From contig OU696578.1 in assembly GCA_916048095.2 (NCBI GenBank), positions 1,484,798 to 1,548,797 on the forward strand: a stretch of DNA of 64,000 bases. Reading direction: 5' to 3'. How positions within the stretch are numbered: position 1 is the first letter of the stretch; each line of letters starts with the position of its first letter. Below the pieces are notes generated by a model, which was not told the DNA's origin, made no database searches, and was given only the letters and a program-made list of their open reading frames with translations. The DNA is from Sacculina carcini (Eukaryota; Arthropoda; Thecostraca; Sacculinidae). This document shows, in pieces, positions 48,630-60,650 of the stretch. A program made the position numbers and the translations under genes.

Positions 48630-50790
48630 TTATTGCAACATATTGCTCTCCTGTTGTCTGCGGGTCGTCGTGGAGTTCCAGTAGGGAACTTGTTGGTTCA
48701 TCAGAGCGATCATTTGCGGGGGGTAGTTGCGCAGCGGTCTCACTTGAAAGTCGTGGAGCTCGCGCAGACGTTCCAGTCGTTGCTCCCATTTGGAGACGAC
48801 CGTGAGCGGCTCGTGAATCCGGTGCTCAATCCATTCGAGCGTCGTGTCCTGGTCGAACACCTCGCTGAGCGCATCGAAGGCCGGTCGCACGAGGGCCTCC
48901 AGCCGCTGACGGGTCACGTACAGTTGGTGTTGTTGTTCTTGCACGTTTAGTACACTGGTGAAATTGTGACGTCGATTGTAGCTGCCCAGCCATGCCGACA
49001 TCTGCTTGCTGTTGAGGTTTTCCAGAGCGCTGTTCACCTCGTTCAGTGTGTTGTTGTAGCGGCGCAAGAACAGATAGAAGCGCTGCCCGGGAAACGAGCA
49101 CGCCTCCATGTGTCGATATTGGAACGGCATGTCATCCTGCCAGTGTGCCGCGCCGCCGCTGCCACGGCCGAACCACGAGTATTGACGACAGCTGAGCGCG
49201 CGCAGTGCTTCGGCAACCGCGTGCTCGTCGAGTGTACCGCGCCTGACAGCGGCCAGACTGAATGTTAGCGACGGTATGGCGCCGGGTAGCACCTCACATA
49301 GCGTGGCGAAGTGGTCGTACCGTTGCCATCCAGTTAGCACGAGGCCTCGCACGCCACCGCTGCCGTCCGTGTCGCTTTGGCCGCTTTGTCGGCGTCGCCG
49401 CATCCGCGCGTCCACTTCCAACAGCAGTTCGCGCCAGTCGAGGTTGTTCTCCACGTGGCGGTCAGCTGGTGCCGCCAGCAGCTGCGAGCCGAAGGCGCCC
49501 TTGAATGCGCCGGCACCCCACACCCACGTGTACATGGCTTCGGCATGCTGCCACACCGACGGAGCTACGTAGCGGCGCACATTGGGCGTGTACCACCACA
49601 TCATCGGCTCAACAAGGTGCGATAGGTCGTGCGCGCGCAGAAGATGTGCATTGATGTTGCGCAACATGTCTTCCCACATGACCACGCGCACGCGATGACG
49701 CTGACGGGCGTAGCGCGCTGTTCTGGCGATGTGTTCGGCGATTAGCGCGTCGTGCCGGCGAAGGCGACACCGTTCACACCGGCCCAGTACGAACACCTCA
49801 TCGCTGCCGATATGAAGGTGAGTTGCGGTCGGGTGCATCGCCATTATCTGGTCGATGAGGTTTTCGACTAGTCGGGCGCTGGCATTTCTCGACGGACACA
49901 GTGCCTGCGGTGTGGTCGGGTCTTCACGCAGCCCCGAGAACGCCGGCGTTTTCAGCACAAACTCTAGATGGCCGAAGGTCTGCACGAGCGGCATCACAGA
50001 CAGTCCATGGCGTTTGGCGGCGTGCAAGATACGCTGCACCTGTTGTTCGGTGTAGGCATTGCGCGCGACAACCGGTGCCAGCGCGTCCTTGTAGGGAAAC
50101 TTGTCCTCCCACTCGATCAGCACTCCCGTGGCGCCCAGGGAGGCCACCGTGGCGAACAGCCACTCCAAATAGGAGACGCGAGGAGGCGCTCCTTTCAGGT
50201 CCACGTGCACCAGCACGTTCTGTAAACCGACCGGTGTGGTGGCTGGCTGTTGTGTATCGGCGCTGTGCTGGGTCGTTGGATTTGGTTGCTGTTGTGACTG
50301 TTGAGACAGATTTGGTAGTTGATGCGCGTGTTGTTGGTGTTCTTCCTGTGCAGCCTGTTGTTGGTGTTCTTCCTGTGCAGCCTGTTGTTGTTGTTGCTGT
50401 TGATCCTCCTGAAGCTCTGGATGCTCATCATGCGTATCTTGTTGCTGTTCTTGTTGAGGATTGTGCTGCCTCTGAAGACCAAGTTGTTCTATCTCTTCGC
50501 GGAGACTTTGTTGGATGTCTTGATAGGTCTGTCGCTGTTGTTCTTGTGTATTTTGTCCTTCCTCAAGGTCTTCCTGTTGTTGTTGTTGTTGTTGTTGCTG
50601 GTGTTGCTGTGTGTGGAGATTCTGCACCGCGTTGTGAGCCAACGCGTACGGTATGTGGTTTTGCTGCGTTCCACCGAATGCCGTCTTTTTCGACCGATTG
50701 TTGAGCACCATATGTGTGAACACGACCATCAGCACAGCCAGGGTCACTCCTGCCAACACCATCCGCTTTGTGCGTGCTCTGCTCCTGTAT
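48630..50790 (-). CDS. HEXD: Hexosaminidase D-type GH20 enzyme with type II anchor and polyQ stalk
   Basis: One large exon with an acceptor at 50793-50791 (gttttgtcag). Reading is in frame from there; the first Met inside is at 50762, giving 710 residues. The exon opens with a basic RYRSRARTKR segment and a hydrophobic MVLAGVTLAVLMVVF, predicting a single-pass type II membrane protein. About 120 residues rich in Gln follow, with several CAA/CAG-coded runs. The GH20 barrel starts at VHVDLKGAPPRVSYLEWL. The catalytic Asp321-Glu322 pair is in LHIGSDEVFVLGRC, preceded by PLVQTFGHLEF and followed by VVMWEDM and YTWVWGAGAFKGAFG, as in HEXD. HEXD removes terminal beta-linked N-acetyl-galactosamine or -glucosamine. 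Vertebrate HEXD is mainly nucleocytoplasmic, so the anchor is notable. An upstream coding exon is possible because the exon starts in phase 2. Unlike its neighbours, the coding exon is unbroken. Confidence 0.9.
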
Positions 50791-51499
50791 CTGACAAAAC
50801 ACACACACCTATATATATATATATATACTCTCATGAAGTGTGTGACGAACTCACAAAGCGTGCGCACACAATGACAGGGTAGGATAATGTAGCAGGCGAG
50901 AGTTTAGTGAAACAAACGGTTTTGGGTACGTGTATGATCAAGGGGCGTTCCGTGAGTCTATCGATATTGCAAACTAAAGGGGTCACATTTAAGATATGTG
51001 GCAAAAACATTTGAGATATGTTTAAAGACATAGCGAAACTAAGGACATTGCTCCTCAGGATACGTTTGCTTCAGTCCCTGTTCTCTATCTGTCCTAACTA
51101 TTCTAGTCTAAATATCCTAGCCTAACTTTACGTAACCTCGCATTGAAGGAACAAAAAGAGTCGGGACTTAAGCGGGACCAAACGTACCTGCAGTATGGCA
51201 GCATGCTTTGCGAGCTGACTCACCACACGCTCACTCCACCGATACTTCTGATCTTCAAGTCACTTTTTCCCTTTGCAGCGCTTGTACAAATTGATTGTTG
51301 CTATTCTCAGAACTGCACTGTGCCACGTACATACGTACACAACAGTCAAGTGTACAAACGTGAGTGCACATGCAATAACCACACCCCACCACGCTGCACG
51401 GTGCCCCTGAATTTCTTGTCTTTGCACATGGTGGTTTTATTGCGCAGACATGTGCAGACATGCGCAAGCATTCTATTGAGGGAAACATAGAGTTAGAAT

Positions 51500-51748
51500 C
51501 AGTTGCGGATCCAGAATGTAATTTTGGGAGGCTGAATTATGTATGAGTGACTAGGTAGCGTGTGAAGGTCATGACTTGTGTATATACACATTTACACGCG
51601 CAATAATCTGCGAATATGTTTTGCGATAATGCGTACATTCTACTGAAAGATATATTTCTTGGCTTATTATAGTAAAGCTCTTGGTTATGAGGAGTTGATT
51701 GAAATATTTCTGGGGAGGGAGTTTTAGTCCCCTCTGAATACGTCAGTG
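51500..51748. mobile_element. hAT-like MITE (249 bp) with near-perfect 8-bp target duplication
   Basis: Starts CAGTTGCGGATCCAGAATG and ends CCTCTGAATACGTCAGTG; flanks are gttagaat and ggtagaat (seven of eight match). It defines the family to which 17125-17242, 47518-47655 and 57545-57700 belong. Confidence 0.75.
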
Positions 51749-51856
51749 GGTAGAATAGAGTACAGTGGTGTGGTTTTGGTTCTGGAAAAAATGGCGATGA
51801 TTGGTTGGACGCAAGTGATGCACAAGGTTCGATCAATGTCTTGTTTATCGTTCCCG

Positions 51857-51901
<45 letters not shown>

Positions 51902-51906
<5 letters not shown>

Positions 51907-52107
51907 CCGTAGCAAGGTCTTGTGGGCCCCCCGAAGGTAATACTTGAGGCCCCCATTATCAACAAACCACCATTATAATAGAGGTTCGACTTTGAGGAAA
52001 ATGCATTCACGAACAGCCCGTCGGTTTCCGGGACTTTAAGCTGGGGACTTTTATGCCCCTCAACATTCGGACCCCCCGTTCGGGGCGGGGGGGTTGCTAA
52101 GGCGCTG
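51902..52107. mobile_element. hAT-like MITE (CAGAGC family)
   Basis: Left end CAGAGCCGTAGCAAGGTC, right end GGTTGCTAAGGCGCTG, inverted. Inserted at or next to a (CA)n tract, so the target duplication cannot be read. Confidence 0.75.
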
Positions 52108-54377
52108 GGCACACGAAAACAGATGGCTCGATCATAACATGCCCGGCTGATTTGCACAACATGAACGTCACGCACGAGATCAGTTTGTAAATGTTTAGCA
52201 AGAAGGAGAATCCTGTTGGATGATAGATTATCATATCATATGATTACAGTTGGGAATTTCATGTGGTCATATTAAATTATTTTCTCACATAAAATGTCCT
52301 GGTCACTGGAAAATATTGTCTAAATATATAATTCTATAGGTTGCGCCTTCAATTAGTATCTATATCTATCTCTTAATTGTAATGTTACGCATATCACAGA
52401 TCCAACATGTTATAATGCACTCAAACACTGCATACACGTACAATATTAACGCCAGCAACGCTAACAATGAAAATATAGCAACGTTTCTGTTAGCAACGCT
52501 TCTCTCAGTTATAGTTCAGCAACAGTTTATTTATCAATCCTCTTATAAACCGGCACTCATTAATCAAAGCAGAAATCATCGTCTTCATATGTGTCCTCGT
52601 CCCTGTTACCAGTGAACTATTTTTGTGTTGCAGTTTTTGCGCAATCCCACCGTGCGGAGTGACCAAAAATAATCCGACTGGCTCTAATAATCCGGCAGGC
52701 TCTTATAATCCGGCACCATACGCAGGGGGTCGAAAAATAAACCGGCATGTCGGATAAAAAATCATTTACGGTAACTACTGTATGGGTTATGGGCGTTGTG
52801 TGACAGCTTGGTAACAGGATTCACAGTGTCTGCAATAAATCGTCATGCAGACCAGGCCACTCCAAGCTAGGTACACGTGGCATTGGTTTTTTTGTGGGAA
52901 TGTAGGATCATATTTTCGTGAATTATTCAACACGAATGGCGTTTGTATTGCCACGCTCAAATGGATTGAAGGAATTCAATGTGAGGTCGAATTTTCCAGA
53001 AAAACGTGTCTGACAAAAATAACATGTTTTGCGTTGCGTGTGTGAGAAAAAACATGTCCGCTGGTTACAAGTCGCACAGCTCGAACAACACAACAAATCG
53101 GCTGCTCATTGGAAAAATATCAAATGTACATGCATAAGCGAATCATAGGAGTATTGCGCCTCGAAACGAAATTTCCAAATGGCACCACTACAGTGGCAGC
53201 ATCAATGATGCTTGAAGGGGTTGAAGCCCTCCCCTCCCGAAATATATCTAGCCTCTCTGAGACTCCACGCAAAATTCTGACTATTAACATTTCGATCCTA
53301 GTGCTACCTCGGAAGGGCACAATCAAGGTAAAACTTTCACCATGTAGTAAGAAACGTTTGCCTCTCTAAAGGTGGCTCACCAATGGAATGTCGCTGTGTA
53401 CATGCATAAAATGCAAATAATCTATGAAACAGTCCAAAATTCACATATTATACTAAAAATGAGGAACATATTTTGGTGATTTCGACAACATATTTTTGCT
53501 ATTTTTATCGCATAATAAAAACATAAAACGCGAAAAATTATCACATAAAATTCCCAACTCTACATATGATAGATGCGATGCCATAGATGGATTACCATAT
53601 CATACCATAGATTACCATGTGTACCATGGAAGTTCGTTGACTCACCATCGTTCACTAATAGTGCATTTTCGATGTATAAACCCATGTTAGAATGAGCTGA
53701 ATGACTCATGTCGAGTTGTATTGAGGTAATCGTAGAAACGCTTTTATGCGCCAATGACATGACATGTCATGACACCTAGTCGTAATGTTCCTTGAACAGA
53801 TTAATTATTTTCTGGTTGATAATTGTGGTCTGGTATTCTGTTTCACTTGTTGATGCATCTGTCAATGGGAAACTGGATTTTCTACTCTTTTTATAGCTCT
53901 TCTCATAAGTTGCTTGTCATTGAACCTTTTGGACGTTGCAAATGTGAAGATATTTCGATTTAGAATTTGTTATAATATAATATCTCCCCTTTTCGCTACT
54001 TTTTCTGGTGTGGTCATCTTCGATTTGTTTAATATCTTGTAACAATTTACTGTACTATAATATTTCACAAATTTTACTTGCTGATTCCCGTACGCGTTCA
54101 AGTTGCCTAATATTTTTCTTTTTGTATGTGTTTGTGTGTGCGTGTGTGTATAATGAATGTAAGTAGCGATCTTCCATACGTGTAGACCCGATTAATTGTA
54201 GGATATGTGTGTGTGTGTGTATGTGTGTGTTTCGTGCAGTTCAAAAGACAGACCACATGAATGCCCCACGTGGCTTCCGCTCACAAAAACATACATACAC
54301 ACACACACACACACACATACACACACACACATCTACGCACATATGCTTACACTATGTGCGTGTACGTTCGTGTGTGT

Positions 54378-54421
<44 letters not shown>

Positions 54422-54715
54422 GTGTGTGTGCGCGTGTGTCGCGATAAAATATCAGAAATCAGTGCAGCGACCACAACAGAGGTCAATGACCGGATGACCG
54501 TTACTCACACGCTCTCTCCCTCCCTCTATGTCTCCTCACAACTTCCTCTCCCGTACTCTCTTCCCGTGTCGTGTGTGTGTGTGTGTGTGTGAGCGACGCA
54601 TATTTCCGCATCGTGCATATAATAACCGCACCACGCTTGAGCTCATTGCATACATTCACAGCGTTCATGTCAGTGGACAGACAGCTGAAATTCGCCAGGA
54701 AATGGTGCAGGAAAT

Positions 54716-54837
54716 TGCCAGGATTTTTCCATAGCGGGGCTGAGGAAAAATATACGGAGAAACATGCAGAACTACACTCGAAATATTCATGGTCACGATT
54801 TCAGCCCCTCCACACGCCCTCCTTAGCACCGCCACTG
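54716..54837. mobile_element. MITE fragment, CAGTGGCGGCG family
   Basis: Shares ccaggatttttcc and acatgcagaactacactcga with 60415-60650; right end reads agcaccgccactg, the complement of CAGTGGCGGTGCT. Confidence 0.6.
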
Positions 54838-54864
54838 CCACGGTGGTAATTTCTGTCCAGTACA

Positions 54865-54865
<1 letters not shown>

Positions 54866-54898
<33 letters not shown>
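54866..54898. repeat. (AT)n tract
   Basis: Pure AT run of about 33 bases joined to a (GT)n tract. Confidence 0.9.
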
Positions 54899-54912
<14 letters not shown>

Positions 54913-55490
54913 TTGAGGAAATTTGAGCGATTTCCCTACCAAACCGCTGCAAGGACGGGAGTTAATTGCTAGCCAACGGATATCTAGTGATTTGGGGAAC
55001 GGTAAAAATGGCGCATGTCAAAATATCACGAAAAAAATAGTTAGTTTAGGTTAGGTAATTTTCCTACTTGCCACTTTGACCCGTGCCATTTTTAACGTGA
55101 TCTATAGAAGTGATCAATTTATTCTTCTCTATGTGTCTTTTCGATGTTTATCTGTTCTCGTGTTGTGATATATTGTTTCCGATATATGTGTTGCATCATT
55201 CGTCCACCGTTTCTGTGCGTACTTGTCTCTGCGTGTGTGTGTGTGTTGTGCGCTATAGGAATTGCATCGTATGTTGTTGTTTTACACAGCCGTTTTTTTG
55301 TAAGTTTAGTTTAGTTTCTGGGAAAGAAACATGGATGCGGTTAGGCTTGCTGTTTTGTCGTATTATCAGTCGCTTTTTGTCTTAGTTGCTCGCCTTCGAA
55401 GTTCTTGTCTCTTGGCGCCTTCGTTTCCAATTTCCTTTGCACGAAATAAGAGCACGCGAAACATTTGGTGTTTAGCATATTGAGAGCAAC

Positions 55491-55820
55491 GGTGTAGATC
55501 TTGGAGGTATTTGTGGGTATGTATACCCCCGACAAATCGACCATGCAATATGACTATGCAATTATATTCCGAAAAGTATGTTGGGTTCAGTTCATTGGGT
55601 ATACTAAAATCAAAATCAGCATAGAAAAAAGTCACAGTACACGACAAATTTGTGTGTATGTATGCAATTATATGCAATACACTATTCATTGAGGTGATTG
55701 TGTTGTAATTCAATAGACATAAAATGGTTTAGGGTTCCATGCAATTGACCAACTGAGTCATCCTTGAACACTAATGCATGATGGCTGTCATCCCCCCGAG
55801 CCTCGACACAAATCACTACG
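55491..55820. mobile_element. Degenerate copy of the 7392-type hAT MITE
   Basis: Follows the 7392-7744 element throughout (gtataccccc gacaaat, ttgagtcc-type middle, ccccccgagcctcgacacaaat) but both termini have drifted (tgtagat, atcacta). Confidence 0.75.
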
Positions 55821-56988
55821 ACCTTCATGGGAGGTATCGGAGATATCTAGTTTTACTTGCTGCGATACCACTGAAACCCCGCTGAGGTTAAACCTGTTAT
55901 TTGTGAGCGATTGTCGAAATTGCACGGTGGAGATTAATACGATCAAACGGTTCGTTTGGGAGAGCTCATAGGGTGGCTATGAGTGTAGATTTTCCCATGA
56001 TAACTGGTGCTCAAATTTGGTTCAGCTGTCAAAATGCAGTAGCTCTCAAACATTTTTGGCCCACTGAATTGCAATAAGAAATATTAAAAAAGTGGTCATT
56101 GGAAGAGTATCATTGGAATGAATCAACGTAAAGAGAAGTATTTCAAGAATGTTCAGCAGAATCCTCCCACAGCCGAAGTCGCGGGGATAATACATTTTCC
56201 GTCCACCTTTAGGATCTTCACGCATGGTGGTAAATTTACGACGTGAAGAATTATCAACGAGGTTATCTTGTCAAGAGTACTTTCATGCAACATTCACGCG
56301 TTTACATGATATGTGGTGGTGTGATTATGATTATGATTATGATTATGATTATGATTGGTATCACCTGGGGCTGACCAGCAGCCTGTGCTGTTCACTTCTG
56401 ACGGTGAATGATGATGTGGACGTTGTCATTGCAAGTTGCAAGCTGCAAGTCGGCGAGACAGACACCACAGACACGCTACACCATCACACTGACACTGACA
56501 CACTCACTCACACAGCATCACATACTTGTAATGCACTGTTGCACACATACACATACACACACACACGCATACACATACACACAGAGACAGACACGAAGCA
56601 CTCCACACAACACCACTAACATAACCAAACTGATTCTTGTGAAGGTCCGTTTACACTCATTCACACACACACACACACACATGCGCACGCACACACACAC
56701 ATACGCACGCACTCTCTCTCACACACACACACACGCACACGGACATACACGTATGGGTTGGATCACCTGTGGAACCTGTTGCTTGAGTAATGACATGTTC
56801 ACCAGGCTGCACGAGGTATTATGTCTGGAAATATCAGATCGTATCGCCTGTTGACAAGCACACAATGTAACTACGAAGGCTATTGTTAAATACATTTGTT
56901 ATTATAAATTCAAGGATATTGATGAATACCTCACACGAAGGCTATTCAAATCAATACATGATAGATCATTTGAAAACATCGATTTGTG

Positions 56989-57165
56989 CAAGGGGCGTAG
57001 ATTTGTGTCGAGGCTCGGGGGGGTGACAGTCATCATGCATTAGTGTTCAAAGTTGACTCAGTTGGTCAATTACATAAGACCCTCAACTATTTTCGGCCTA
57101 GTCAATTACAACACACAAACCTCAATGAAAAGTTTATCGTGTAAAGTATAATTTTCCCATATTTA
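56989..57165. mobile_element. Fragment of the 7392-type hAT MITE
   Basis: Starts GGGGCGTAGATTTGTGTCGA and continues with catcatgcattagtgttcaa; the other half is lost. Confidence 0.7.
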
Positions 57166-57544
57166 TAATTTATTTATAATTTTTTACATTTGAGATATTG
57201 TAGTGGCAAGTGATGACATGATTTGATTGTATGTTTCATTCTGTGTGAATATATTGTATAATTACACATCACACAATGCCACATATTGCAGGAAAATAGT
57301 TGCAAAATAATTGCAGGAAAGCAATTGAAGGAAGACAGTTGAGTGCAGTTGAACACGTAATCGCTGTGTGAGCTTTGTCTGGCATAATTTGAAAGCAAGT
57401 AATTACTAGATGCAGCGACCAATTTACAATTAAAACGGCATTACAATTTATAAACGCTAGCCATTTTCTGCGCTTATGTTTCTACTTTGTGGTTAGCCTT
57501 GGTCTATGCGTGTTAGGCACTCGCTTACATGAACTTCCATTTTG

Positions 57545-57700
57545 GTTTGCTTCGGTGCACAACTCCTCATAACTAATAGATTCACTAAATGTGGTCAACA
57601 AAAAGTATCTTTTTGTAGTTTTTTTATATAAGCATTATCGCAAAGCATATTCGCGCATAATGCGTTTGTAAAAGTGTGTATATATCATTGAAAGAATTCA
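57545..57700 (-). mobile_element. MITE fragment, CAGTKGCGGATCC family
   Basis: Reverse complement contains ttatgaggagttgtg and the gcgataatgc segment seen at 47,520 and 51,630; the C-rich end is missing. Confidence 0.5.
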
Positions 57701-57857
57701 ATTTTGTTCGATTTTGTATGCACACGCGCATAACGTTAGCTGCAAATAGACATGAGTTGTCAACGCTTTCGACATGCATTCGTGTTCAATGTGTGAATGT
57801 ATGAGTGTGTGCATATCCACTGCATATATGCAATCGCTCCCTGTACACACCTCCGAC

Positions 57858-58077
57858 CAGGGCAGCCCGAGTGTTGAGGTGCATCGTTGCCTTACGTATC
57901 ATATTGAAATTTATCATAAATCGGTGCAAAAAAAGTATGGAAAGTCTTCAGAAGACCGAGCGACTGTTTGTAACTGCATTTTCCCAAAGTCGAACATCTA
58001 TTATAATGGTATTTTATTTATAATGGGGTCCCAATTATTGCCTTCTAGGGGGGCTATAAGATCTTGCACCTGCTCTG
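57858..58077. mobile_element. hAT-like MITE (CAGAGC family)
   Basis: Begins CAGGGCAGCCCGAGTG and ends GATCTTGCACCTGCTCTG; the middle (ttatcataaa, tctattataatggta) matches the other family members. Confidence 0.6.
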
Positions 58078-58089
58078 GTCTGGTCTACT

Positions 58090-58268
58090 GTTTCATGCTG
58101 CATGCAATATATTCTTGCATGTAATATATTCTTGCTTGTAATATATTCTTGCATGCAATATATTCTTGCATGCAATATATTCTTGCATGCAATGTATTCT
58201 TGCATGCAATATATTCTCGCATGTAATATATTCTTGCATGCAATATATTCTTGCATGCAATATATTCT
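58090..58268 (+). repeat. Tandem repeat, 17-18-bp unit TTCTTGCATGCAATATA
   Basis: About ten copies with small variants (TGTAATATA, TTCTCGCATG). Each unit contains the palindrome TGCATGCA. Confidence 0.9.
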
Positions 58269-58367
58269 ATTCTCTTATATCCGGGTTGCTCTGTCATTGT
58301 TGAATATGTTGGCACATCACCGGTTGATACAATCTGTTGAGTGGATGTTTCCATCAATCGCCTAGCC

Positions 58368-58615
58368 CAGTGGTTCTCAACCTTTTTAGTGTTCGCACCC
58401 CTTTCCAATCAACAATCAGTTCTGGCACCCCCTGGAATCTTAATAAGTATAGGAGCATATATATAAATACAAACGACGTAATAACAAACTTGTTTTATTT
58501 AATATTCCTTCATACAACTCGTTTATGAGGATTAAACAAAACTACATTTTTCAGGTAAAATATAATGCATGCATGTGGTGTGATCGTGTGCAGTGAGAGA
58601 GAGTGTGTTGGTGTG

Positions 58616-58692
<77 letters not shown>

Positions 58693-58857
58693 TGGTGTCT
58701 GTTGTATGGAATTGTGTTGTGGTTGGATTGCAGTGTGGCGTTAAATGTTTCTTATTTTTCTACTACACATAGGTTAAACATATAATTTCTGTAAAAAAAA
58801 GTTGCAGAAATCATCGCATCCCCTAGGGGCGCAAGCATCTCCGATTGAGAACCGTCG
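58368..58857. mobile_element. hAT-like MITE with CAGTGGTTCTCAACC ends
   Basis: Left end CAGTGGTTCTCAACCTTTTT, right end GATTGAGAACCGTCG, about 490 bp apart. A long (GT)n tract (58,612-58,690) has expanded inside. Flanking 8-mers do not match. Confidence 0.6.
58612..58690 (+). repeat. (GT)n microsatellite, about 75 bp pure
   Basis: The longest uninterrupted GT run noticed in the window; it lies inside the hAT-like MITE. Confidence 0.92.
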
Positions 58858-58998
58858 TTTTTGCTCCGTGCCTGTTTTTCTGCCATTTCTTTCGCATTAT
58901 CCGTGTACTTTCACTGTAAACCTAACCACTGGTGACTGTTTTTGCACAGTCTTTTGTGGTGTATTTTTGATTGCGGCTCTGACCCGCCTTCTGCCCAC

Positions 58999-59619
58999 AT
59001 GCCGTCGTCGTCGTCCGACTCCTCGAGTCAGTCGGATGCTGACTCACGCAGCGGCGGCAGCGCAGACTCGGACGGTCGCCGGAGACACCACGCCCGTCGA
59101 TCATCAGACACTCACCGTCACAGTCGGCGACGTCGTGAAGATCGCTCGCGTAGCAGACAGCGTCGCAGCGGCGGTGCAAACCAGCGATCTTCACACGTGC
59201 GTCATTCGCGCGATAATCGTCCATCCCCGTCTCCGTCGGCTAACGGAGAACGAGCAAGGGAGAGTGGATCGACCGCAGCTATGAGAGGGCAGCATCGTGA
59301 AGTCATTCATCTGTCGTCTGCCGAGTGTGTGGAGACCCGAGTGGCTTCGCTGGCGGCCATTGAATCGGACGGCTTCAGTGCGGGTGTGTTTGTATCGCGA
59401 CGTCGACTCAAGGACTCGAGCAAGCCGGCAACTGCAGCGAACACTGCTGATTCTGCGCCTCAGCCAGCGACGACTGTGCTGAACACGTCCGCTACGGAGT
59501 CCAGCTCCGAGGAGCAGCTGTGTCATCCGGCTCTACTAGCTGATCCCGAGGAGAAGGAGAAGCGCTGGGTGCAGACGGTACTGGCTCTCAGACGCAAGTA
59601 CGGCGTCGCGTCCTCCTGA
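58999..59619 (+). CDS. RSRC1: RSRC1-like Ser/Arg-rich protein (SRrp53 family), intronless
   Basis: One uninterrupted frame of 206 residues from the ATG at 58999 (PSSSSDSSSQSD start). Residues 1-100 are an RS-type domain with Ser/Asp clusters then Arg/Ser/His repeats. The C-terminal half carries two segments that match RSRC1: VASLAAIESDGFSAGVFVSR, and the end HPALLADPEEKEKRWVQTVL followed by ALRRKYG. RSRC1 takes part in 3' splice-site recognition through U2AF. The Lys/Glu-rich helical middle of vertebrate RSRC1 is missing, so the protein is short. A possible ATTAAA polyadenylation signal is at 59809-59814. No introns, unlike most neighbours, so a retrocopy is possible, but the frame is intact. 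Identification rests on the two C-terminal motifs. Confidence 0.7.
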   Translation: MPSSSSDSSSQSDADSRSGGSADSDGRRRHHARRSSDTHRHSRRRREDRSRSRQRRSGGANQRSSHVRHSRDNRPSPSPSANGERARESGSTAAMRGQHREVIHLSSAECVETRVASLAAIESDGFSAGVFVSRRRLKDSSKPATAANTADSAPQPATTVLNTSATESSSEEQLCHPALLADPEEKEKRWVQTVLALRRKYGVASS

Positions 59620-60414
59620 CTTTCCACCTTTTGGGTTCAAGAACAAAGTGAAAGGTCGGCTTTTGAGTTATGTGGATCATTCCATTCTGACAGCGCTACA
59701 CTGTCTTGGCTTGAAGTTTCAATGTGTTAATGTGCATTTACGAATGACCGAGATGTTTTTCTGGGGTATTTGTCGAAGGCTCCTGTCTATGTTTCTACGT
59801 AAAATAGTATTAAATTGAAGCCAAATATAAAACAGGAAATCTCAGCCAATGCTTGATGAATGTGATGGTTCGGCGAGTAATGTTATACGTAGTGAAGTGT
59901 TTATCGTTAAACGCGTTGTGGACTTTACGCTCGATTTTATGCGCGGATGCAGGAGAGAGAATACACGAGGTCAGGTCACTTAGACGCATGATCAGAACGC
60001 TTGTATTGTGCGCGACTGTGATGTTCGATATTGCGGTATCAATGAAATCACGTGGTAAAGCAGAGTGGAGTGTAGAAAAATTATCTTATATCCGGAGGGA
60101 AAATTACACGTAAAGTATAGAAGACGGGTCCGACGAAATACTCTCTTATAACCAGGGGTTCTTTTATATCAGGGGTACACTGTAGTTCCCTTGCGGTGGC
60201 TGTTCAACTTTCGCGTATTCCAAAAATCAACCTCAAAAGCCAGTGCAAGAACATGGGACGTATAAATACGGCATCTCCTGTTTCCGGAGGTGATGGGTAA
60301 TGTAACGTCAATGGAAATGTAACGTAAACGGTGAATCCCGTGGATGTTTGGCAATACGCGTGATCGAACGAGACCAGGATGAAAACTTCAGACATTCGTC
60401 ACAAAAGCTGATGC

Positions 60415-60650
60415 CAGTGGCGGCGCCAGGATTTTTCCGATGGGGGGCTAAGTAAAAAGATGTGGGGGCTTGGCGAAACATGAAGAACTACACTCGAACG
60501 CTGACTACATATTATTATAATAAAGAACTGGGGCACACTGATTCAGTCCTCAAACTTGAACCAAAATTACAGTACTTCAATTAGAGTGGCAAGAAATTGT
60601 AATGTCCATGATTATGATTGGGGGGTGGGGCTCCAGCCCCTATTGGTTCC
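60415..60650. mobile_element. MITE, CAGTGGCGGCG family
   Basis: Starts CAGTGGCGGCGCCAGGATTT with a ggggggctaag segment; ends near gggtggggctccagcccct. Related copies at 14745-14864 and 54716-54837. Confidence 0.65.

Larger units (their letters stand above)
50791..58998. other. Long intergenic region dominated by transposon debris
   Basis: Besides the elements listed separately it contains a (CA)n tract at 51,860-51,902 and Tigger-like AATCCGGCA motifs near 52,660-52,785. There is a dense GT/CA zone at 54,120-54,440, an (AT)n run at 54,866-54,898 and CA arrays at 56,530-56,745. Two short readable stretches (about 54,595-54,725 and 56,224-56,450) could be exons but no family or consistent splice model was found. 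Confidence 0.5.

Noticed and set aside
50319-50882. Leu-rich 187-codon ORF on the plus strand
   Set aside because: Antisense of the HEXD polyglutamine region (CAA/CAG read as Leu/Val codons).
58090-58268. Possible CRISPR-like array
   Set aside because: Direct tandem repeat with no unique spacers, and a eukaryotic context. The same applies to the minisatellites at 13.5 and 62.8 kb.
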